Positions 1 to 7,048 of a stretch of 28,762 nt of DNA are shown here, piece after piece. Every line of letters starts with the position of its first letter. The first letter of the stretch is position 1. The translations under genes were made by a program, and so were the position numbers. Origin of the DNA: JAAXTX01 sp037139695. Its GTDB lineage: Bacteria > Patescibacteriota > Minisyncoccia > Moranbacterales > UBA1568. Location: the NCBI GenBank assembly GCA_037139695.1, contig JBAXFX010000010.1, forward strand, positions 1 through 28,762, read 5' to 3'. The notes beneath the pieces are model-generated. The model was not told where the DNA came from. It did not search any database and saw only the letters and a program-made list of their open reading frames with translations.

Positions 1-4
1 CGCG

Positions 5-50
5 CGAAATTTTCGGATTTACAGCTCGACATGAGATTTGAGATAGATAC
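5..50 (-). repeat. Dispersed 46-bp repeat D, copy 1 (inverted)
   Basis: The reverse complement of this segment is identical over 46 bp to 28712-28757 and differs at two positions from 25783-28 of the same repeat (25783-25828). The repeat contains the odd palindrome CGAAAATTTCG at one end. This copy is inverted relative to the other two and starts four bases from the window edge. No reading frame uses it. Function is unknown; a small mobile or REP-like element and a conserved regulatory leader are both possible. Confidence 0.85.
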
Positions 51-113
51 TTACATGATGGGGCGATTCCGTATTTTCGTATAAAAACGAAACGATGTAA
101 AGAGCCAGCCTTT

Positions 114-142
114 TTGTTCTTTCCGTCCGCATACGGTATACT
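114..142 (+). promoter_or_regulatory. Promoter of the deacetylase gene, probably leaderless
   Basis: A TATACT -10 box lies at 137-142 and a weak -35 (TTGTTC, 114-119) lies 17 bp upstream. The ATG follows only 8 nt after the -10 box, so transcription should start at or next to the start codon and no Shine-Dalgarno sequence is possible. The same arrangement is seen at 28576-28581 and 23914-23919. Confidence 0.55.
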
Positions 143-150
143 GAAGCGGT

Positions 151-966
151 ATGAAACAAACCGTCCTCATCATTTCCGTTCTCATCTCCCTCTCAGGTAT
201 TTTTTTTATTTTCTCCCGGTTCTCACCGGCTCTTTGGACGGAATTTTCCCAGACCATCCCCGACATGCCGGCCGGACTGGATGCCGATACGGCGCCGGAA
301 GAACTCTCTGTCTCGCCGCCGGTACCGATCCTGATGTATCACCATATACGCGAATACGGAAACGATGGGAACCCGTCCATCTACGTCTCGCCGCAACGCT
401 TCGAGGAACAATTGCAGTGGCTTTTTTCGCACGGATTCCGAACGGTAGGACTGGACTATTTCCGACATCCGACACCGGTCTCCGGAAAGCCCTTCATCCT
501 GACCTTCGATGACGGATACCAGGACGCCTATGACCAGGCATTCCCGACCCTCAAGAAATACGGTTTTCAGGCGACGTTCTACATCGTCACGAACGACATG
601 AACCGGAGTGGATTCCTCTCGACCGGCGAGATGCTGGAAATGAAGGATGCCGGCATGCGTTTCGGATCACATTCACTCTCCCATCCGAACCTTACGCAGG
701 TCTTTCAGGGACAGGCCGAGCGGGAGATCTACGGAAGCAAGAACGTTTTGGAAGAGGCCCTCGGCACGACCGTGGACGATTTCTGTTATCCGGGTGGGGC
801 GAACGATCGGAACGTCGAGAATATCGTCGCCAATTCCGGCTATAAGACCGCAACGACAACGGTCAGCGAAGTCGTATCTGGACCGACCGATCCGCTCCGC
901 CTGAATCGTATGAACATCGGCGATTCGACACGGTTCGATGACTTGTCCGCCCTGACAAGCTTATAG
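151..966 (+). CDS. Membrane-anchored polysaccharide deacetylase (NodB/CE4 family)
   Basis: Predicted metal-dependent deacetylase acting on N-acetylated cell-surface or environmental polysaccharide. Residues 4-22 form a hydrophobic signal anchor, so the catalytic domain (about 58-260) should lie outside the membrane. Visible family motifs are VPILMYHHI (58-66), the catalytic TFDDGY (118-123), the metal-binding HSLSHP (174-179) and FCYPGG (211-216). At 271 residues it is a complete single-domain member. The ATG at 151 is supported by the promoter box just upstream and by the signal anchor starting at residue 4. It is transcribed alone and ends at the hairpin 992-1015. The family is firm; the substrate (peptidoglycan, chitin-like or exopolysaccharide) cannot be told. 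Confidence 0.9.
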   Translation: MKQTVLIISVLISLSGIFFIFSRFSPALWTEFSQTIPDMPAGLDADTAPEELSVSPPVPILMYHHIREYGNDGNPSIYVSPQRFEEQLQWLFSHGFRTVGLDYFRHPTPVSGKPFILTFDDGYQDAYDQAFPTLKKYGFQATFYIVTNDMNRSGFLSTGEMLEMKDAGMRFGSHSLSHPNLTQVFQGQAEREIYGSKNVLEEALGTTVDDFCYPGGANDRNVENIVANSGYKTATTTVSEVVSGPTDPLRLNRMNIGDSTRFDDLSALTSL

Positions 967-991
967 TGTTTCCAGTTTTCTGCTACCAAGA

Positions 992-1015
992 AAAATCCGC
1001 CTCGTGGCGGATTTT
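992..1015. terminator. Bidirectional intrinsic terminator
   Basis: A perfect 10-bp stem (AAAATCCGCC with GGCGGATTTT) closes a TCGT tetraloop. With A and T runs at the outer ends it can terminate transcription from both sides: the deacetylase gene (+) and the small membrane protein gene (-), which converge here. Confidence 0.85.
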
Positions 1016-1060
1016 CGGTTCGATGGAGAGCGATACTCCAGGCACTATAACGCTTGCATC

Positions 1061-1459
1061 TTACTGCGCCTGAGTGGTAGCATTCGTACCCGTTACCGGG
1101 GCCGTCGTCACCCCCTGAGTCGCTGCCACACCTTGATCGGTATTGGCCGGGGCCACCGTACCCTGGGCAGGGGCCACTGGCGCGATCTGTGTCGTACCAT
1201 TCCCCGTTCCCTGGTTTGGATTCGCCTGACCCGACCCGTATCCGTTCATCCTCCGTCCACCTCCGGAAACTCCGCCCCGACCCTGATCAAACCCTTGTCG
1301 CATCATCGCGCCCTGCTGCCGGATAAGACTGGCCCGAGTCCTCGATTCTCCCACTTTATACCCTACACCGAGACCGATCACCAGACCGAAGACCAACAGG
1401 AGAACCCCACCAAAAATCGCCTTCTGTTTCCCCGACAAATTCCCTATAAAACAGGTCAT
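1061..1459 (-). CDS. Small membrane protein with low-complexity tail
   Basis: A 132-residue protein not recognised as a named family. Residues 14-34 form one strongly hydrophobic, Gly/Val/Leu-rich membrane helix preceded by a Lys-containing stretch. After it come a basic Arg/Gln/Gly segment (about 38-75) and a tail rich in Thr, Gln, Ala, Pro and Asn (75-132) with no cysteine. The layout fits a single-pass protein with a disordered, probably extracytoplasmic tail. An AAGAAG stretch upstream of the ATG could serve as ribosome binding site. It lies 58 bp downstream of the pyrophosphatase gene on the same strand, possibly in one transcript, and ends at the shared terminator 992-1015. It is likely real because the membrane helix and codon pattern are coherent; the function is unknown. 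Confidence 0.6.
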   Translation of the reverse strand: MTCFIGNLSGKQKAIFGGVLLLVFGLVIGLGVGYKVGESRTRASLIRQQGAMMRQGFDQGRGGVSGGGRRMNGYGSGQANPNQGTGNGTTQIAPVAPAQGTVAPANTDQGVAATQGVTTAPVTGTNATTQAQ

Positions 1460-1517
1460 AGCAAATCTTCTTATGACTTACGGGTCATAGTACGGACAAA
1501 AAACGGATTTTCTTGCA

Positions 1518-2447
1518 CTATGCCTCAGGCAAACGGAGTACCGGAACAATCTGTTTCTTGCGTGACAGGATTCCCGGCAGGACTTCCATATCGGACTCGA
1601 CCGTGACGCCAAAGGAGGCGGATATGATGCCGGCCGTAAACGGATTATAGGTGAACGCGGTCGCCTCCTCACGGAAGAGATCTACGATGAAAAATAAGAC
1701 CTCATCGACACCATCTTCTTGGTCGACGATCATCTTGATCGCCTCGACGATACCTTTCTTGCGTGCGATCAGCTGTTCCGGCGTCGTCGTCTCCACGACG
1801 GACACGAGGAAATGCTTACCCCCGACCTCGGTCATCTTGCCATCCAACCGGACGATCCGGCTGTCCGAGAAATCCGAAAGGTCGGATTTCGCCGCGAACA
1901 TCTCGGCGGCGAACGCCTGCATGTCCACTCCGAGCCTTTTCGCAAGCCGCTCGGCGACGTCCTTGTCGTGCGGGGTCGTGGTCGGCGAACGGAACGCGAG
2001 CGTGTCGGACAGGATACACGAGAGCATCAGTCCGAGCAGGTGTTCCGGCACTGAATCGACATGCTCCCCAATCAGGTCATGAATGACCGTCGCGGTACAC
2101 GCGAGCGGGCGGATGATCATATCGATCGGTCCAGGCGTAGACAATCCGCCGGAAAGCCGATGATGGTCGATAACCCGGACTATATTGGCGTCGTTTATAT
2201 TGCCGAAAAGCTCGTCCGGATTATTGGTATCCACGATGACGACCTCGTCTTCCGCCTCTACGGCATCAAGCCGCTCCGGCTCGGGAATATTCCACCGGTC
2301 GAGAAGGAAGATGGTTTCCTTGTTAAGTTCGCCCAAGACATAGGGAGTGGCATCGGAAGACGTGTGTTCATTGAGATACCAGGACCACAAAATTGAGCTG
2401 CCGACCGAGTCAGTATCCGGCGCCTTGTGCCCGAAAACCTTTATCAT
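1518..2447 (-). CDS. ppaC: Manganese-dependent inorganic pyrophosphatase (family II, DHH/DHHA2)
   Basis: Hydrolyses pyrophosphate to two phosphates in the cytoplasm, pulling biosynthetic reactions forward. Metal ligands of family II enzymes are visible: GHKAPDTD (6-13), the Asp of VDTNNP (73), the DHH triad (94-96) and the Asp of LSDT (148). The C-terminal DHHA2 domain ends with the substrate-binding SRKKQ (295-299). At 309 residues the length is normal. The frame is open upstream to a GTG at 2474, but the ATG at 2447 is chosen because family members begin with the MIKVFGHK strand; neither start has a clear Shine-Dalgarno sequence. It lies downstream of miaB on the same strand, separated by the hairpin 2571-2607. 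Confidence 0.92.
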   Translation of the reverse strand: MIKVFGHKAPDTDSVGSSILWSWYLNEHTSSDATPYVLGELNKETIFLLDRWNIPEPERLDAVEAEDEVVIVDTNNPDELFGNINDANIVRVIDHHRLSGGLSTPGPIDMIIRPLACTATVIHDLIGEHVDSVPEHLLGLMLSCILSDTLAFRSPTTTPHDKDVAERLAKRLGVDMQAFAAEMFAAKSDLSDFSDSRIVRLDGKMTEVGGKHFLVSVVETTTPEQLIARKKGIVEAIKMIVDQEDGVDEVLFFIVDLFREEATAFTYNPFTAGIISASFGVTVESDMEVLPGILSRKKQIVPVLRLPEA

Positions 2448-2570
2448 AGGTATTTTTATCAATGCTGAATACACCGAATACTACAGGAAACAAGCCGAAA
2501 AATCAAGCGATCATTATAGATATAGATGACGAAAAATGATCCCCCGCTGTTTACAAATCACAAGGATCCG

Positions 2571-2607
2571 AAAAATACTACGATATAATGTTATGTCGTA
2601 GTATTTT
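2571..2607 (-). terminator. Hairpin between miaB and ppaC, likely terminator
   Basis: A perfect 12-bp stem (2572-2583 with 2596-2607) encloses a 12-nt AT-rich loop. Read on the minus strand, the stem is followed by a T run, so it can act as an intrinsic terminator after miaB. It lies about 124 bp upstream of the ppaC start. Confidence 0.6.
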
Positions 2608-2648
2608 CAAGATCATCTTTTTTCACAGCGCGGATAAAAAGGAATAGT

Positions 2649-3812
2649 TTATTTCTCCAACAGGTGCTCTCTTCCGGCAAGCGTCAGGACCAAGCGGTCG
2701 AGTTCGCGGAACCGGCGGACCTTCTCCTCACACGGGACATCGTCTAGAAGCTTCGCCGAGGCAGTACCGGGTCGTGGGGAATACCGGGCGACGTATGCCT
2801 TGTGGAATCTCACGCGCTTCGCGATATCGAGCGTATCCGCGAAATCTGCCGCAGTCTCACCAGGAAACCCGACGATGATATCGGTCGTGAAGAAGACATC
2901 CGGAACGGCCGAGCGGATTTTCTCGACGAGCAAAAGGTATTCGTCGCGCGTATACTGTCGATTCATGGCAGCGAGGATACGGTCACTCCCCGCCTGCACC
3001 GGTAAGTGTAACATCCGGTCGATAGTTGCGTTTCGGGCGATGACGGCAATGAGTTCGTCGGAAAAGTCCCACGGGTTCGAGGAAAGGAACGAGACCTTCG
3101 AGACACCCGGCAGAGTCGCAATTACCTCGAGCAGGTATGGGAATACGGTCGGTATACGGTTCTTACCGAGATGCCTCACCATGACTGGAACAACCTCGCG
3201 ACCGTCCGGCAACCGGTATGACTCTCCTTCGCGTATGCTATCGACAAGGAAGTCGGCACCGTAGGAGTTTACGTTCTGCCCGAGGAGGACAATCTCGTCG
3301 CGACCGTTTTCAACCGCTTCACGGACCTCTTTCACGATATCGCCGAACGGGCGCGAGACCTCCTTACCGCGCGAAAACGGAACGATACAATATGAACAGA
3401 AATTTCCGCATCCGTTACCGATAACGATCGAGGCACGTTTTCCCGAAGTGCGCTTCGGACGATTTTCGAATCCGACCTCATCGATCGGCAGAAGTGTCAC
3501 GTCCGGCAATCGCGAAGCGATCTTACGTGTCATTTTCCCCGACGGCTCACGAGACACCGCTCCAACGAGGCATCCGGTCACGACGATTTCCGCATCAAGT
3601 TTTCCTTCCCCTGCACGGATATTCCGGACGAATCCATACACCTTCTCCTCGGCCTGGTCGCGCACCATGCAGGTATTGATCACGATCACGTCCGCCTCCG
3701 CCACCACTTCGGTCGGCACGAAACCGCGCGCCTCGTACGAGGTGGCGATGCGTTCCGAATCGGCGACATTCTGTTGGCACCCAAAAGTGCGGATAAGGTA
3801 TTTCTTGGACAT
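2649..3812 (-). CDS. miaB: tRNA-2-methylthio-N6-isopentenyladenosine37 methylthiotransferase, TRAM domain absent
   Basis: A radical-SAM methylthiotransferase that adds the 2-methylthio group to isopentenyl-A37 of tRNAs. The N-terminal UPF0004 domain has its three cluster cysteines (12, 48 and 81) and the radical-SAM CxxxCxxC lies at 135, 139 and 142. The LLGQNVNSYG signature favours MiaB over RimO or MtaB. The ATG at 3812 places the IRTFGCQQN strand where the family has it, and TAGGATGG upstream can act as ribosome binding site; the frame is open upstream to 3869. At 387 residues it is some 50-60 shorter than usual: the protein stops right after the radical-SAM domain, so the RNA-binding TRAM domain is missing. 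Confidence 0.88.
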   Translation of the reverse strand: MSKKYLIRTFGCQQNVADSERIATSYEARGFVPTEVVAEADVIVINTCMVRDQAEEKVYGFVRNIRAGEGKLDAEIVVTGCLVGAVSREPSGKMTRKIASRLPDVTLLPIDEVGFENRPKRTSGKRASIVIGNGCGNFCSYCIVPFSRGKEVSRPFGDIVKEVREAVENGRDEIVLLGQNVNSYGADFLVDSIREGESYRLPDGREVVPVMVRHLGKNRIPTVFPYLLEVIATLPGVSKVSFLSSNPWDFSDELIAVIARNATIDRMLHLPVQAGSDRILAAMNRQYTRDEYLLLVEKIRSAVPDVFFTTDIIVGFPGETAADFADTLDIAKRVRFHKAYVARYSPRPGTASAKLLDDVPCEEKVRRFRELDRLVLTLAGREHLLEK

Positions 3813-3966
3813 AGGAGTCCATCCTACCGTGTTTCTGCCAATGGGACAAGATTCCGCCACAAAGGGCATCCGTCATACGAGGTGGTCGGACCCGATATGT
3901 AGCTTTCGAAAAAATACATGGCTTTTTTCGGACCACTATTCATGATATCGATCCAAGATACCCGGC

Positions 3967-5040
3967 TCAGCATCCGATTCCACGCCCTTTCAACGTTTCT
4001 TTCGGATCACTGAAAGAAACCTCCTCGGGATCGAACTTCTCGGGATCGAAATGTTCATCCCCGATCCATTCGACGGTGTCCTTATATTCCGGATGTTTCG
4101 GATGTTTCAAAATTTCCAACATATCGTAATAACCCCAAAGAGCCCCACTGTCCTCGGGCGGACAGGCCATTTCCCCAGCGATACAAATCGGATATTCAAC
4201 ATCCGATTTTTTCGGAAGGATTTTTTCCAAGGTGACCGTATGCACCCAATAGTCGCCGAAATCATACACGTATCGCATCTTTTTTTCTTCGGGAAACACA
4301 TCGGAAATCTTTTCTTTCCACCCAGGTTCAACGCCTTCATCATCGATCCCCGGACTCGGTATCCCAATGCTCCGCTCGCTCCCATGACTCCTTCTGATTG
4401 TTTGAAATTCATGCAGATGACAATCCATCCAGCCCATCACGTCCTGGATCGCGACATGCAGATCCCAAAAGGAATAATTCTCCGGAACCTGGATTCTCCG
4501 CCAAATGGGAGGCTTCGACCCCTGAAGAAGGATCTTGAATTGGTACACGTTCCTAAAGATCGCTTTTTCCGCATCTTTTCCCGACTCCGGTTTTTCCGAT
4601 CCAACCACGTTGGTCAGATATTTTATCATGTCTCTCTTTACGAATTCGGCCACCGGCAATCGTTTTACCAGTTCGATTTCAATATCCAAATCCTTCGCCG
4701 TTCTTTCAAACAGGTCAAAGAGGTCTTGTTTTTTCACGACGATGTTTCCTATGCCGAACGGACTGGTTTCCAAGATTTCAAGAAATCGATCGAAAAAATC
4801 GGCAAGATATCCGTGACGCGGGATAACCAAGTGCGTGCCCAACAAGAAATACGATTCTTTGTGGGCAAAAACGATAACGAGCGGGTGAAACAGATTATCA
4901 TCATCGTCCCTGAACCATTGCGGAGCCTCGAAATAATCGATTTCGATAATGACTCCGCCCTTGCCATGACCCATCTTCTTGATATTCCGGATTCTCGATT
5001 CGGTTTCTTCCGAACGGTTCCGGATGCTCGATTTTCCCAT
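3967..5040 (-). CDS. pRiA4b ORF-3-like domain protein with an extra N-terminal domain
   Basis: The C-terminal half (about residues 165-350) matches the plasmid pRiA4b ORF-3 family (IS1096 TnpR-like domain), recognisable from YQFKILLQG, PPIWRRIQVP (177-186), the HLHEF strand, YDFGDYW and the acidic end. The family has no settled biochemical role. The N-terminal half (about 24-145) is a separate alpha/beta domain resembling the domains of unknown function often fused to pRiA4b ORF-3. The first 20 residues are basic and charged. The ATG at 5040 is preferred, but a TTG at 5097 and an ATG at 4971 (MGHGKGG) remain possible because no ribosome binding site is convincing. The structured segment 5133-5225 lies upstream. 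No transposase is nearby. Confidence 0.75.
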   Translation of the reverse strand: MGKSSIRNRSEETESRIRNIKKMGHGKGGVIIEIDYFEAPQWFRDDDDNLFHPLVIVFAHKESYFLLGTHLVIPRHGYLADFFDRFLEILETSPFGIGNIVVKKQDLFDLFERTAKDLDIEIELVKRLPVAEFVKRDMIKYLTNVVGSEKPESGKDAEKAIFRNVYQFKILLQGSKPPIWRRIQVPENYSFWDLHVAIQDVMGWMDCHLHEFQTIRRSHGSERSIGIPSPGIDDEGVEPGWKEKISDVFPEEKKMRYVYDFGDYWVHTVTLEKILPKKSDVEYPICIAGEMACPPEDSGALWGYYDMLEILKHPKHPEYKDTVEWIGDEHFDPEKFDPEEVSFSDPKETLKGRGIGC

Positions 5041-5132
5041 ATGATTAAGTTCGACGCGATTACCTGATATGATATGAATCCACCGGAGACGGTTCAAAAC
5101 AAAGGCTCCGGATCATCCATACGCATAACACC

Positions 5133-5225
5133 ATGAAAGAGTACTGTTATCCCGAGCTCATGACTGGCGTATGCCGATTGACCCGGGATCCATGACGTAC
5201 TCCTACACGTCCAGCGCTCTTTCAT
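5133..5225 (-). other. Foldable intergenic segment upstream of the pRiA4b-like gene
   Basis: Outer arms ATGAAAGAG and CTCTTTCAT (9 bp, perfect) close a 93-nt segment. Inside are GTAC/GTAC, ATCCCG/CGGGAT and a GGC-ATAC-GCC hairpin, giving one long interrupted arm. On the minus strand it would sit in the 5' leader of the pRiA4b-like gene. A 43-codon frame starting at the ATG of the outer arm also runs through it to 5094 and cannot be excluded as a leader peptide. A 15-bp stretch at 5210-5224 recurs at 25942-25956 with one mismatch. Confidence 0.4.
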
Positions 5226-5239
5226 ACTGTGATATCTAT

Positions 5240-5277
5240 AAGTAACATAATCTGACGACCGCATTATTATGTTACTT
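5240..5277 (+). repeat. Palindromic repeat H, copy 1
   Basis: A 38-bp imperfect palindrome with 12-bp perfect arms (AAGTAACATAAT and ATTATGTTACTT) around the 14-nt spacer CTGACGACCGCATT. It is identical over 38 bp to 6964-7001 and to the reverse complement of 28673-28710. The last two codons (Val-Thr) and the TAA stop of the PaaX/Cas2-like gene lie inside the right arm. Confidence 0.95.
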
Positions 5278-5851
5278 CTTTCCGTGCCGTCTTTTTGACG
5301 TTAAAGAAATGCCTCTTGAGTTTTCCATCGTTATCAATCCACGAAACCGTCATGATACGGACGAACGAGGTAGCTTCATACAGGGTTACCAACTCCATGA
5401 GCGGTTTTTCGTAAGGATACGGGGATACGAATACGCTTTTTTGGAGCTGGTAAAATTCCATTTCATGCAGATGCTGACGCAGGATATTGCGGAAGATACG
5501 ACTATCTTCCGGGATATCGAATATGATTACGCGCCATTTCCCGTCCCACACCTTCGGTTTCCTGAGCCGTATAGAACGGCCATATATGTCAAGGAAACCG
5601 GCCTGTCGTTTCCCTTCCTTCGTAAGCACGAGCCGGATAGTTCCGTCCGATAGCGGTTGTTCCTCCAGTAGCTTCTGTTCGGAGAGGCGACGAAGCGAAC
5701 GGGAGATGCTCCGCTGGTCGATCCGCTTCCATTCCTTCCGAAGCTCTCCGAGGACCCTATAGTACCGATCGGGAGAACGTTGGCCGCCGAGCGTAATCCC
5801 GCCGAGAAGCAGGAGAAGTAGTCTTTGCTGTACCGGTCCGAACTTGTACAT
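5267..5851 (-). CDS. PaaX-like protein: winged helix plus Cas2-like domain
   Basis: A 194-residue protein of the kind often annotated in candidate-phyla genomes as PaaX family or Cas2. Residues 1-95 look like a winged helix (basic recognition segment QRSISRSLRRLSEQ, then a hairpin ending LTKEGKRQAG). Residues 104-182 form a Cas2-like ferredoxin fold starting KWRVIIFDIPED, with Asp112 at the position of the Cas2 catalytic aspartate, and SVFVSPYPYEK typical of PaaX. No CRISPR array or cas1 is nearby, so a transcriptional repressor is more likely than a spacer-acquisition nuclease. The ATG at 5851 has no clear ribosome binding site. Palindrome H copies lie 74 bp upstream of the start and over the stop codon, suggesting either an operator or a mobile cassette. 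Confidence 0.8.
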   Translation of the reverse strand: MYKFGPVQQRLLLLLLGGITLGGQRSPDRYYRVLGELRKEWKRIDQRSISRSLRRLSEQKLLEEQPLSDGTIRLVLTKEGKRQAGFLDIYGRSIRLRKPKVWDGKWRVIIFDIPEDSRIFRNILRQHLHEMEFYQLQKSVFVSPYPYEKPLMELVTLYEATSFVRIMTVSWIDNDGKLKRHFFNVKKTARKEVT

Positions 5852-5924
5852 AAGGAGAAGTATTATGAGGTCAACTCAACCATCGTTTGACGACACATCC
5901 CCCGCCATCCCAGCTGACTCTATT

Positions 5925-5958
5925 GTAACATAATCTGACGACCGCATTATTATGTTAC
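5925..5958 (+). repeat. Palindromic repeat H, copy 2 (34-bp core)
   Basis: The core of palindrome H is intact (arms GTAACATAAT and ATTATGTTAC, identical spacer), but the two outer A/T pairs are missing. It lies 74 bp upstream of the PaaX/Cas2-like start codon, within reach of its promoter. Same orientation as copies 1 and 3. Confidence 0.95.
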
Positions 5959-6141
5959 CGGTTTCTTTCACCCTCTTGTGACAATATTTCAATAAAAAAC
6001 AGCTCTTCGACAATCTATTATTATGATATACTCCGTTCAAGACCACCGTACGAGTTGTCAACCGAGCCAAGTCCGCGAAGGCATGGCGATCCAGTTTTTT
6101 AGAAAGCACTGGTCACCGTCGTTCACGAGTGACTTTACTGG

Positions 6142-6314
6142 ATTGCCACGGTCATGAATAGACACATTCATTCCCTCGCATCCGCCTGCCTGCCCATGAC
6201 GTTTTACGAAGTGATTCAGGCGGACAGCGCTTGCCTATCCGCAACGCTTTGCCCGTCGCTACGACTGCCGTCAGGCTGTCGGGCTGGCGTAGCGATGCAA
6301 AGAGGCGTGGCAAT
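6142..6314. repeat. Three-stem inverted-repeat element
   Basis: Outer arms ATTGCCACG (6142-6150) and CGTGGCAAT (6306-6314) enclose two internal hairpins: TCCGCCTG (6181-6188) with CAGGCGGA (6217-6224), and CTTTGC plus TCGCTACG (6247-6263) with CGTAGCGA plus GCAAAG (6288-6302). All arms pair perfectly, giving a three-way-junction shape. It makes up most of the 540-bp gap between the PaaX/Cas2-like gene and the HD gene (5852-6391). It has no convincing reading frame and resembles a MITE or palindromic element, or a structured RNA. The rest of the gap holds palindrome H copy 2 and nothing else recognised. Confidence 0.65.
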
Positions 6315-6391
6315 GCGGGCAGGAAGACAGGACAGAGTAAAACGCGTAATCAGTTTCTGTGAGTGGTATAACTACCGATAATTTCACGTTT

Positions 6392-6925
6392 ATGGACAAA
6401 AAAGAGCTCGGCTTCGAATGCGAGAAGGCGATACGGTTCCTTGCGGAGCATATGATAGACGACGGCTGGAAGAAACCGGCGTTTTTCCATAGCATCCGTG
6501 TCGGGAGCTTTCTCTATCAGAACGCCTATGACCGCGATATCGTCATCGCCGGTTTCCTGCACGATATCCTCGAGGACGGCTCCGGAATTTCCGAAGAAAC
6601 GATACGGGACGGGTTCGGGGAAGCCGTGCTTACGATCGTGAAAGCGAATTCAAAAGACGAGAGCATAGAAGGTAAACAGGCGAAGAAACAGGATCTCGTC
6701 GACCGTTGCATCGGTGCCGGAGAAAACGCCGCAATCGTCAAGGCGTCGGACATCCTCGACAATTTCCTGTATTACAATATGACGGGGAACGGGTCCGAGC
6801 TCAAAAATCATTGTATCCCGTATGCCGAGCTTCTCCTTGGAGAACTGCCAAAATCGTATGCAAATCCGATTTTCGACAGACTGAGCGACGTGACAAGATC
6901 GGCTCATACCACCCTGAACAGATAG
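6392..6925 (+). CDS. Small HD-domain protein, RelA/SpoT hydrolase type
   Basis: A 177-residue HD phosphohydrolase-fold protein. Metal ligands are visible as His33 (FFHSIRVG), His57-Asp58 (GFLHDILEDG) and Asp120 (KASDILDN). The spacing and the segment ISEETIRDGFGEAVLTIV closely follow the N-terminal HD domain of RelA/SpoT enzymes, which removes pyrophosphate from (p)ppGpp. No synthetase or TGS domain is present, so it could be a small alarmone hydrolase (Mesh1-like) or act on another nucleotide. The ATG at 6392 is chosen; an in-frame GTG at 6359 would add 11 residues with no family match. No clear Shine-Dalgarno sequence. It is transcribed alone, and palindrome H copy 3 lies 38 bp after the stop. 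Confidence 0.8.
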   Translation: MDKKELGFECEKAIRFLAEHMIDDGWKKPAFFHSIRVGSFLYQNAYDRDIVIAGFLHDILEDGSGISEETIRDGFGEAVLTIVKANSKDESIEGKQAKKQDLVDRCIGAGENAAIVKASDILDNFLYYNMTGNGSELKNHCIPYAELLLGELPKSYANPIFDRLSDVTRSAHTTLNR

Positions 6926-6963
6926 TCTGTCGCTCGTTTATATCTTCTTCCTTCCCAAGACTC

Positions 6964-7001
6964 AAGTAACATAATCTGACGACCGCATTATTATGTTACT
7001 T
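6964..7001 (+). repeat. Palindromic repeat H, copy 3
   Basis: Identical over 38 bp to copy 1. It lies in the convergent gap between the HD gene (+) and rlmN (-), where a promoter operator is not expected. A terminator-like RNA hairpin or a dispersed REP-like element fits this copy better. Confidence 0.95.
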
Positions 7002-7048
7002 CTTTTCAATTATTCTCCGAGGGCCGTCCTCAAAGGATTTTCCCCTAG

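Noticed and set aside
1004..1606. 200-codon plus-strand frame
   Set aside because: It overlaps the terminator 992-1015 and is antisense to the small membrane protein, which has a coherent membrane helix.
4051..5067. 338-codon plus-strand frame opposite the pRiA4b-like gene
   Set aside because: The minus strand encodes a recognisable domain over the same DNA; the plus frame shows no family features.
5267..5851. CRISPR-Cas locus because of a Cas2-like domain
   Set aside because: No direct-repeat/spacer array, cas1 or effector gene is visible. The N-terminal winged helix and SPYP motif fit the PaaX type better.
5876..6109. 77-codon minus-strand frame
   Set aside because: It runs straight through palindrome H copy 2, has no recognisable protein features and no start signal.
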